A DNA stretch of 8,807 nt from an uncultured Planctomycetaceae bacterium (GTDB lineage: Bacteria; Planctomycetota; Planctomycetia; Planctomycetales; Planctomycetaceae): positions 1 to 8,807 of the forward strand of contig CAIUHT010000095.1 of assembly GCA_903898975.1 (NCBI GenBank). The letters are read 5' to 3'. Both the position numbers and the translations under genes were made by a program. Positions 1 through 6,036 of the stretch are shown here, one piece after another. Position 1 is the first letter of the stretch. Each line of letters opens with the position of its first letter. A model generated the notes under the pieces. It saw nothing but the letters and a program-made list of their open reading frames with translations. It searched no databases and was not told the origin of the DNA.

Positions 1-3000
1 CCACCGCGGCCACCACCACCTCCAAATCCCCCACCCATTCCAGGGTTCATCATCATCTGGGTGGGCATTCCCCCCATCCCTCCTCCTGGAAAGCCCATCC
101 CCATGCCGCCCCCCGGGAAGCCCATGCCCGGCATTCCTCCCATACCGCCACCGCCTCCAAAGCCGCCAGCACGTCCCCCCGGTCCGCCACGGTTCGCCAC
201 CGCGCCGGTCGAGCCGACGCGCACCTTCCCGAGCAAAGAGGAGAGTGCCTGGCTGGCCACAACAGTATTCGAATTCTGCAGACCGACGACCTTGACCGTA
301 GGATTCGCATCGCGGACAGAATCGTCGAGCGCCGCAACGACCGCATCTACTTGTCTGTAAAGCTGTTCCCCCGAATTAACAATCAACGTGTTCGTCCGCT
401 CATCAACCCCCAATGTGAGATCCACCGCCCGCGGACGACGCCCTCCCTGTTGCTGGTTGCCCCCGCCTCCCCCCATCATCATTGCCAGCGGGTTGAAGCC
501 CCCGCCCCCGCGCTGCATCGCTGCCAGAGGGTTCCCCATGGTTGGGTCAATCTGCTCGCGAAAGACGTCTCGCAAAATGCTGTATACCTCGGTCGCATCC
601 GCGTATTCCAATGGGATCAGCCGGGGAACTCGATCTTTGAATGACTCGGGCAACTCCGCCGCATCGAGAACCTGCAGGGCCTCCATAATCGCCTGCACTT
701 GATCATGAGGCCCGCTAATGAACAGTGAATTCGAACGAAGTTCAGGAATGATCCGCAGGGGCTGTGCCGCCCCTCCGAGCGAGTTCATTCCGGTCATGTC
801 CATCAGGCTGCCCCCCAGGGACGAAAGGCCTCCAGTCAGGCTGCCAAAAAAGCCGGAGTTTTGAGTTGCAGTCTGGGTGACCGACCCCTGCGGAAACAAC
901 GCACCCAAAGTGGTCGCCGTCTCAGTCGCGTCAGCCGCCCGCAAGTAGTACACGATCCACCGCGGCTGATTGGGCGATGTCTGCACAAACGATTCGATCA
1001 GCGATTCGACCTCGTCGAGTTGCTCCATGTCACTCCCCGCAAGAATCAACTTGCCACCCACCACGCTCGCGCTAACATCGGAGCCCCCCTGGGGAGCCGC
1101 GACCCCGTTCCGCACCGCAACTTGCCGATCAGGCTCTGCCCTCCCTCGCCATTGAGACTCGGGCAGTTTTCCTTCGGTCGCCTCCGCGCCCTGCTCGCCA
1201 CTATTCGTCTCTGGATTCCGAGGAGACTCCCCGACGCTCGGCTCTTCACTGTTATTCCCCTGCGAGGCCCGGCGAACCCAGAGTTCCGAGAATCTCGATT
1301 TCCTCCGACGCTCGGCATCAGTACCTGGCGAGGTCGCCCGCGCCTGCGGAGCCTCGGCCCGCCCCTCCGCGGCTGGCCGCCCCTCGAGCAATTCATCCAC
1401 TTCACGGGCCAGATCGTCAATCGCCCCCGAGCCGACTTCCTCAACCTGTCGCGTCTTAACGCCATGCCGATCCACACCGCGGATCCCCGTCTCTCGGGTC
1501 GTAGCCCCACGATTGGCGTCGGTCTCCTTCGACTCATTGCTAGGTGCTGAACGCTCGCGTAGTGGCTGCGAAGGTGCACGCCCCTCCATGTCCTCCGTCA
1601 CCGGACGCGGGGATGTCCGCCGTTCGAACATCGAGCTCGGCCGGCCTCGCTGCGGCGCATCACTCGCAGGCTCTGAGACCGGTCCCGATTCCCCCTCTGG
1701 CTGCGACCGCAGAACTTTGAACCGCTGTCCTTGCGATTCCATCATTCGGCTCACCATCTCGAGAATCATCGCGGGATCGCGCCCGCCCAGATCGATCGTC
1801 CTGAGCGGTCCGCCGTTCGACTCTCGACGTTCGCCCCCCGATCCATCTTCACCCAATTGTTCCAACACCTTGCGGACTTCGGCGACCTGCTCCGGCGAAC
1901 CGCGGACCATTAACCGTCGCCCCACCGCATCGGGTTCAATGCTAGGCGCGTCGGCGGCATCTTTTGCGAAGAGGGATCGCAGGCTGGTAGCAGCTGCAAC
2001 TGGCTCCAATTTTCGCAATGGAACCACTGTCACTGACTCGCCAGCCCCACCATCGAGTTGCTTGATGATGGATCTTACCTGCTCTTGATCGGCGGCCGAG
2101 GCGTACACGTTGATCCGCCGGGTCTTTAGGTCCTCGTAAATGACCAACCCGGGGACTGTGGCATTCAGCATGTCGACAACCATTCGCGGATCGGCGGCGT
2201 TCAGCGGATAGACTTCGAGTTGAGGCTGATTCGCCCCACGCCCCGCGACTGCTTCAGGCGATTCGGGCACGTCGATCGACTCGATGGTCTTTTCAACCAG
2301 CGCCATGTCATCAGGGTTAGCGGTGACCAAGAGACTGTTGGTTCGCAGGTCCACCGTCAGCTGAATACGCTGTCCGACATTCGCCGCACCTTGTGGTTGA
2401 CTGCCTTGCGGCTGTTGCTGGGGTTCCTCGCGGCGATCTCCCCCCTCGCGACGATCTCCTCCGTCGCGTCCCTCGCGACGGCGCCACCATTCACCCCCGC
2501 CACCGCCGCCTCCAAAGCTCATCTGTGGGCCTCCAAAGCCCCCAAAGCCATTAAAACCACCGCCGCTCCAGCCCATTTGGGGCCAGCCAGGCAGCTGAGG
2601 CTGCGAGGGCTGCGGTTGCCCCGTGGGCGACCGTGTCGTCGGCGGTCCCGACGACATCCGAGTCGAACTCACCCGGGGTGACAGGGCAAAGAGATCGCGC
2701 AGGGTTCGCTCGGCTTCCAGTGCTGAGACATGCTTGAACTTGAACTGCCGGAAGTTCCCCTTGGCGTCGGCGACTTTCGACAATCCGTCAAGCAGTTCAT
2801 TCACTCGGCGCAGGTTGGCACCAATGTCGGTGACCAGTAACCGATTGACTTTTGCCAGCGGCACGACCTTACCTTGAGGGCCCAGCAATTCTTTTATGTC
2901 CTCCGCAGCTGTCTTGGCGTCAGTTCCTGTCAATGGGATAATCACGGACATCAATTCGTTTTTGCCCCGATCCCCTAGATCCTCGAGCGTCACTTGGGGA

Positions 3001-4142
3001 ATCAAGTTCGGCGGAGGCGGTTCGTCCAGATTCCACACCACCAGGAACCGATCTCGGTACACCAGCGTGAAGCCCTTCCGCAGCAGATAGCCATTAAGAA
3101 CATCGAGCGCCTCCCGCACGGTGTAGGTCTTGCTGTCGAAGTAGTTGAATGTGCCGCTGGGCACCTCATTCATGTCGAGCGACAGCCCTGCTGTCTCGGC
3201 GAATAGCTTCAGGACGTTTTCCCATGGGGCGAACCTAAAGTTGAACCGGACTTCCACCTCATCGGGATTTACCTCAGGTTTCTCACCCTCGCCCGCCGGA
3301 GAGTCGGTGGACATTTCACCGCCGGTCGGACCGGCTGGCTTACCCGAAAAGTCAGCTACGATTGGTCCTGTGGGAGCTGACTCGACCACCTGCTTGCGAT
3401 CGGTGCGCCGAGGAGCCTGAGCGTTCCCCGAATCCCCACTTACCGCCACAGGAGCCCCAGGCCTATCCCCCGCCGTCCCGGGACCACCTGGGGCCGCTTC
3501 AGCGTCGAACCTGGGCCCCAGCTTGGCCTCCCACTCGGTTTGCTGGCTCGCGGTCAAGACACCCTTGAGGGCCGCGTCACGCTCTTCGAGAAGCTTCTGA
3601 CGCTCTTCCGGGTTTCCAAAAAATCCCAACTGCTGCAGCTTTCCCCGAAACTCGTCCTGAACCTGTTGGAGTCTTTGCTTCTGATCGGCACTGAACTTCA
3701 ATTCGGTGATAACTTCATCGCGGGCCAGTGCCTGAGCACCTAGAGACTGAAGGAAGACCTGCCGATAACGGGTGAACTGTTGAGCGTCGAGTATACCTTT
3801 GACTTTCTCTTCTGCCTGCTTGCCGAGCTCCTCACGCTTCTTGCGGTCCTCCTCCATCCGAGTCTGGAACTCTTCAGGACGAGTCATCCCGCGAAAGCCC
3901 TGCCGCAGGGCCTGCCGCTGCTCTTCGAAGGTCTTACTCAATTCCTCCAGATCGGCCCTCTGTTTGTCGGTAATCTTCAATTCGGCCCGGATGTTATCTC
4001 GGGCGAGGAATTCCAAAATCCAGTTTTCTCGGAAACCGCCCCTCTGCACGCCCTGAAAAAAGGCCTCCGTCGACGAGACCAATGATCCCGCCGCCAGCCA
4101 CGCCAGGAAAAATGTACGCACAGCCAAAGCAAACTGACGCAT
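1..4142 (-). CDS. Giant secreted secretin N-domain (NolW-like) repeat protein, 3' end outside the window
   Basis: The frame is open for 1380 codons from an ATG at 4142 to the left edge, with no stop in the window. Residues 1-27 are a signal peptide (MRQFALAVRTFFLAWLAAGS, cleavage near STEA). Residues 46-209 hold two copies of a helical Spy/CpxP-like unit. A Pro/Gly linker follows. Residues about 297-372 resemble a secretin N0/STN domain. Eight NolW-like (Secretin_N) units follow at about 398-454, 464-624, 641-697, 704-764, 780-1052, 1061-1160, 1173-1274 and 1282 onward, marked by strands such as DLRTNSLLVTAN, ELRSNSLFISG and DERTNTLIVNS. In secretins these domains pack into periplasmic rings. 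No beta-barrel secretin domain is visible here; it may lie beyond the edge or be absent, as in planctomycete proteins annotated only by secretin N-terminal domains. Units 2, 5, 6, 7 and 8 carry low-complexity insertions. The start is chosen for the signal peptide; the ribosome site is weak. Likely periplasmic scaffold or ring; exact role unknown. Confidence 0.9.
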   Translation of the reverse strand, partial: MRQFALAVRTFFLAWLAAGSLVSSTEAFFQGVQRGGFRENWILEFLARDNIRAELKITDKQRADLEELSKTFEEQRQALRQGFRGMTRPEEFQTRMEEDRKKREELGKQAEEKVKGILDAQQFTRYRQVFLQSLGAQALARDEVITELKFSADQKQRLQQVQDEFRGKLQQLGFFGNPEERQKLLEERDAALKGVLTASQQTEWEAKLGPRFDAEAAPGGPGTAGDRPGAPVAVSGDSGNAQAPRRTDRKQVVESAPTGPIVADFSGKPAGPTGGEMSTDSPAGEGEKPEVNPDEVEVRFNFRFAPWENVLKLFAETAGLSLDMNEVPSGTFNYFDSKTYTVREALDVLNGYLLRKGFTLVYRDRFLVVWNLDEPPPPNLIPQVTLEDLGDRGKNELMSVIIPLTGTDAKTAAEDIKELLGPQGKVVPLAKVNRLLVTDIGANLRRVNELLDGLSKVADAKGNFRQFKFKHVSALEAERTLRDLFALSPRVSSTRMSSGPPTTRSPTGQPQPSQPQLPGWPQMGWSGGGFNGFGGFGGPQMSFGGGGGGGEWWRRREGRDGGDRREGGDRREEPQQQPQGSQPQGAANVGQRIQLTVDLRTNSLLVTANPDDMALVEKTIESIDVPESPEAVAGRGANQPQLEVYPLNAADPRMVVDMLNATVPGLVIYEDLKTRRINVYASAADQEQVRSIIKQLDGGAGESVTVVPLRKLEPVAAATSLRSLFAKDAADAPSIEPDAVGRRLMVRGSPEQVAEVRKVLEQLGEDGSGGERRESNGGPLRTIDLGGRDPAMILEMVSRMMESQGQRFKVLRSQPEGESGPVSEPASDAPQRGRPSSMFERRTSPRPVTEDMEGRAPSQPLRERSAPSNESKETDANRGATTRETGIRGVDRHGVKTRQVEEVGSGAIDDLAREVDELLEGRPAAEGRAEAPQARATSPGTDAERRRKSRFSELWVRRASQGNNSEEPSVGESPRNPETNSGEQGAEATEGKLPESQWRGRAEPDRQVAVRNGVAAPQGGSDVSASVVGGKLILAGSDMEQLDEVESLIESFVQTSPNQPRWIVYYLRAADATETATTLGALFPQGSVTQTATQNSGFFGSLTGGLSSLGGSLMDMTGMNSLGGAAQPLRIIPELRSNSLFISGPHDQVQAIMEALQVLDAAELPESFKDRVPRLIPLEYADATEVYSILRDVFREQIDPTMGNPLAAMQRGGGGFNPLAMMMGGGGGNQQQGGRRPRAVDLTLGVDERTNTLIVNSGEQLYRQVDAVVAALDDSVRDANPTVKVVGLQNSNTVVASQALSSLLGKVRVGSTGAVANRGGPGGRAGGFGGGGGMGGMPGMGFPGGGMGMGFPGGGMGGMPTQMMMNPGMGGGFGGGGGRG
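72..125 (-). repeat. Two tandem copies of MGFPGGGMG in the Gly/Met-rich loop of unit 8
   Basis: Residues 1340-1348 and 1349-1357 are identical nonapeptides. Their 27-base coding copies differ at five positions, all synonymous third bases. They lie in a longer Gly/Met-rich tract (from about residue 1320 to the edge) with further MGGMP and PGMG elements. The tract occupies the same place in unit 8 as the glycine-rich loops of units 2, 6 and 7. Confidence 0.85.
1083..1712 (-). other. 210-residue hydrophilic insertion inside NolW-like unit 5
   Basis: Residues about 811-1020 interrupt unit 5 between its first half (LRTIDLGGRDPAMILEMV and the following helix) and its closing strands (VSASVVGGKLILAGSD). 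The insertion is rich in Arg, Glu, Ser, Pro and Ala, has almost no aromatic or large hydrophobic clusters, and contains a short possible helix (DDLAREVDELLEGRPAAEG, about 909-927). It reads as a disordered, highly charged segment. The frame stays open and both flanks fit the domain, so this is an in-frame expansion and not a frameshift. Confidence 0.7.
2424..2465 (-). repeat. Short tandem GGDRRE repeat in the insertion of unit 2
   Basis: Residues 560-573 contain two near-identical copies of GGDRRE, with closely matching codons. They follow a Gly/Phe-rich stretch (GGGFNGFGGFGGPQMSFGG and seven glycines) and precede a Gln/Pro-rich stretch. The whole insertion spans about residues 487-590, between the helix ending RDLFAL and the strands of QRIQLTVDLRTNSLLV. 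Confidence 0.8.
3027..3254 (-). other. Secretin N0/STN-like domain within the giant protein
   Basis: Residues about 297-372 follow the pattern of the short secretin/TonB N-terminal domain. The segment starts with VEVRFNFRFAPWENVLKLFA, continues with AGLSLDMNEVPSGTFNYF, and has the helix YTVREALDVLNGYLLRKGF followed by LVYRDRFLVVWN. In secretins this domain comes before the NolW-like repeats, and that order is kept here. It gives the best support that the following repeats are secretin-type domains and not generic beta-alpha units. Confidence 0.65.
3516..4007 (-). repeat. Internal duplication: two Spy/CpxP-like helical units in the giant protein
   Basis: Two similar segments start 93 residues apart. 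Residues 46 onward read LARDNIRAELKITDKQ and residues 139 onward read LARDEVITELKFSADQ. Both continue into charged helices. Each ends with a similar element: KVKGILDAQQFTRYR at about 114 and ALKGVLTASQQTEWE at about 191. The L-K-(I/F)-(T/S)-x-x-Q pattern recalls the LTxxQ motif of periplasmic Spy/CpxP proteins. The segments are rich in Glu, Gln, Arg and Lys and probably form helical hairpins or coiled coils. The duplication is seen directly. The Spy-like assignment rests on motif resemblance only. Confidence 0.65.
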
Positions 4143-4427
4143 GTCAACTAGACCTGGGAGCCAAGCGACCAAAGCCCAAACCACGTTGCCGACAACCGCC
4201 GGCTGCACCCACTCCCCCCGCCCGCGCCGCACGGCAGCTGGGAACCCGAATGAATAGAAGTTGGCCCAATGAGGCCAATCTCCCATCGCACTCAGCCGAG
4301 TACTACTCTAGTATGTCGCTGTCGGTTTCCTCAAACCGCCGAATTTTGGCGATTAGGCAACCCGTGCGACATCAGCCCCCCCTTGGGTCCCCACCAAACC
4401 TCCTCGAAAGTTTCGGAACGAGTCTTC
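4143..4427. promoter_or_regulatory. Divergent intergenic region with three short inverted repeats
   Basis: This 285-base stretch separates the start codons of the giant repeat protein (minus) and the EF-hand protein (plus), so it must hold both promoters. I cannot pick a convincing -35/-10 pair. Three perfect short inverted repeats are visible: TTGGCC-caatga-GGCCAA (4261-4278), CGGTTT-cctc-AAACCG (4323-4338), and CGCC-gaatttt-GGCG (4337-4351). The last two share two bases, so they could not both form in one RNA. They lie about 75-170 bases upstream of the EF-hand start. Repeats this short arise by chance fairly often, so their role is unproven. Confidence 0.4.
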
Positions 4428-5489
4428 ATGTCGCTCAAGTCGCAGTGGGCAAGCTGGGTCTGTGCCATTTGTTCGGTTCTTGCGTCGCAGTCTGTTTATG
4501 CCCAGGGGTTCGGTCGTGGGGGCGGTAACCCCGATGAATTCTTCAATCGCATCGACACAAATGGCAATCAGCAACTCGACCCCGAAGAGCTGCAGGCCTC
4601 TCCCATGCGACGGATGTTCGAAGCTGGGGGACGCGACCTATCGAAACCGATCACAAAAGCGGAATTCACCGAGATGACCCAGCAGGTCATGCAGCGGTTT
4701 CGTGGAGTCGGCCGAGGGCGCCGTGACGGCGAGGGAGGAGATCCTGGGGCTGGCCCCACTTCGCCGGGAGCTTCCACGCCACCTAACTCCAACCCGCCGG
4801 GGACCGCCGCACCTTCCGCTGCCGTTCCTGGAGTGCCCCAGTCAGGCACTCCCACCCAAGGGGGTCCAGCAGCTGCGCCAGCCAACAACTCCCTTGGCGG
4901 CCCTCCTCGGGTGGCAGCAGAGGCCGGCTCGAAGCCCACAACGGCTCGACAGCGGTCCGCGGCCCTGCCCGAGGAGTATGTCGCGAAAGACACCAATGGC
5001 GATGGACAGTTAGGGCTCTACGAATGGCCCCGGACCGACTTCGCCACCTTCCAAAAGCTCGACTTGAACAATGACGGTTTCGTGACTGCCGCCGAATTTC
5101 TTCGCAAAGACAAACCGCGCGCGGTCACTGCCTCGGTCATCCAAGGATCCTCGAATGTTGCCATGGGAGGGGCAGGTGGGCCCCCAGCCTCCGGAGGGAG
5201 TCGCGGAAGCCCCGCCCGTTCAGAGCCTACCAGACAACCAGCAAGCGGCGAGTCTGGCGGGCGTGGGGGTGGTGGCGACCGCTCGCGAGGGGGAGGACCG
5301 GGCCGCGGCTCAATGCCCCCGGCCGAGCGCGCCTTCACGGCCCTCGACATTGACAAAAATGGCTCGTTAAGCGAAGAGGAATGGCAACGAAGCGTCTCGG
5401 TGAAGGCTCAGTTCGAGCGGGAGGGAATTACCCTGACTTTCCCCCTCTCGAAGGCTGACTTTGAATCGAAGTATCCCCAACGAAGATAA
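4428..5489 (+). CDS. Secreted EF-hand protein with four calcium-binding loops and Gly/Pro-rich linkers
   Basis: The product has 353 residues. Residues 1-25 form a signal peptide with probable cleavage after SVYA. Four canonical 12-residue EF-hand loops are visible: D43-E54 (DTNGNQQLDPEE), D188-E199 (DTNGDGQLGLYE), D212-E223 (DLNNDGFVTAAE) and D307-E318 (DIDKNGSLSEEE). Each has acidic or Asn residues at positions 1, 3 and 5, a hydrophobic residue at 8 and Glu at 12. Loops 2 and 3 are spaced as a normal pair; loops 1 and 4 stand alone, each followed by a degenerate partner (KPITKAEF near 73, FPLSKADF near 338). A Pro/Ala/Gly/Ser/Thr linker (about 93-180) and a Gly/Arg/Ser linker (about 245-297) separate them. 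An in-frame ATG 53 codons upstream (4269) exists, but only the ATG at 4428 begins a signal peptide; a weak GGAA lies nine bases before it. Such EF-hand proteins are common in planctomycetes. Calcium binding is well supported; the target is unknown. Confidence 0.88.
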   Translation: MSLKSQWASWVCAICSVLASQSVYAQGFGRGGGNPDEFFNRIDTNGNQQLDPEELQASPMRRMFEAGGRDLSKPITKAEFTEMTQQVMQRFRGVGRGRRDGEGGDPGAGPTSPGASTPPNSNPPGTAAPSAAVPGVPQSGTPTQGGPAAAPANNSLGGPPRVAAEAGSKPTTARQRSAALPEEYVAKDTNGDGQLGLYEWPRTDFATFQKLDLNNDGFVTAAEFLRKDKPRAVTASVIQGSSNVAMGGAGGPPASGGSRGSPARSEPTRQPASGESGGRGGGGDRSRGGGPGRGSMPPAERAFTALDIDKNGSLSEEEWQRSVSVKAQFEREGITLTFPLSKADFESKYPQRR

Positions 5490-6036
5490 CTTCCGAAGCG
5501 TCAACTAAACCTTCAGCGAATCAACCGCAACCTCTTCGCATCTCCGGCCCGACCAAGAGGATCGGTTTCAGCACCGGGACTCGCCCCGGGCATGCAAGTT
5601 TTCGGCGAGCGATTTAGGCACCGAACACGTGACCCACGAGAGGACGGCGGTTGTCGGCCTTGTCGATTGGGCCATAATTTAGTCCGAGCTGCGGTGGCCC
5701 AAGGCTGGATCACTCTGCCCCAGCTTTACGTTGTCTGAGCGCAAATGTGTCGAGCCAAACTCCCAGCCACTTTTCAACCCGCAGTGGCCAGGAGTCAGAC
5801 CACAAGCCTCAAGCGACGCACCGAAGTAAAGATCAGTGGATCGAGTGTTTCAGCCCGGGTCGACAAGTTTCACTGACTCCCCCAATAACCTGGCACAGCG
5901 GTTCACAGGCGCTTGGTACTCACGATGAGCGGGTGGAGTGATGACAGGGTGCGCGATTGCACTGCCTCAGCGCTGACTGGAAGCCAACGGTATCCACTCC
6001 AGTCTGTCCACCTTCGGGAGTGGAACCAGTCTCAAC
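5490..6036. other. 547-base region between convergent genes, no gene seen
   Basis: The EF-hand gene (plus) and the TPR gene (minus) end towards each other here. Open frames of about 60-70 codons exist on both strands, but they lack recognisable motifs, signal sequences or ribosome sites and look like chance. Short inverted repeats occur: CCTCTT/AAGAGG (5531-5560, 18-base loop), CCGGG/CCCGG (5574-5589, 6-base loop) and TCCACTCC/GGAGTGGA (5993-6024). None is followed by a proper T-run. I see no tRNA, rRNA or insertion-sequence end. Confidence 0.6.
5993..6024 (-). terminator. Possible stem-loop downstream of the TPR gene
   Basis: TCCACTCC and GGAGTGGA form a perfect 8-bp inverted repeat with a 16-base loop, starting 12 bases beyond the TPR stop codon (TAA, complement of 6037-6039). 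The position suits a transcription end or mRNA-stabilising hairpin. The loop is long and there is no T-run after the stem on the minus strand, so it is not a classical intrinsic terminator. Confidence 0.25.

Noticed and set aside
1..230. Gly/Met-rich tract near the left edge as a CRISPR or other DNA-level repeat array
   Set aside because: The periodicity comes from Gly, Met and Pro codons in an open coding frame, and the DNA copies vary at third codon positions. There are no spacers or conserved direct repeats.
861..1550. Long plus-strand open frame of 229 codons
   Set aside because: It is antisense to the giant repeat protein within the GC-rich charged insertion. Its product is Arg/Pro-rich with no domain, and the minus frame has clear domain structure on both sides.
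1046..1579. Minus-strand open frame of 177 codons in another frame
   Set aside because: It overlaps the giant gene's own strand in a shifted frame over low-complexity sequence. The main frame is continuous through here, so there is no need for a frameshift or second gene.
4269..4427. Upstream ATG that would add 53 residues to the EF-hand protein
   Set aside because: The added residues have no signal-peptide character or hydrophobic core. The internal ATG at 4428 begins a good signal peptide ending in SVYA.
4568..4996. Minus-strand open frame of 142 codons opposite the EF-hand gene
   Set aside because: It is the antisense of the Pro/Ala/Gly linker. The plus-strand frame carries four EF-hand loops and a signal peptide, so it is the real gene.
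5574..5589. CCGGG-actcgc-CCCGG hairpin as an intrinsic terminator for the EF-hand gene
   Set aside because: The stem is only 5 bp, lies about 85 bases beyond the stop codon, and is not directly followed by a T-run.
5513..5713. Minus-strand open frame of 66 codons in the convergent gap
   Set aside because: No motif, hydrophobic segment or ribosome site is visible and the composition looks random. It is the kind of frame expected by chance in GC-rich DNA.
5747..5941. Plus-strand open frame of 64 codons in the convergent gap
   Set aside because: No recognisable domain or start signal is visible, and the product is of mixed, random-looking composition.
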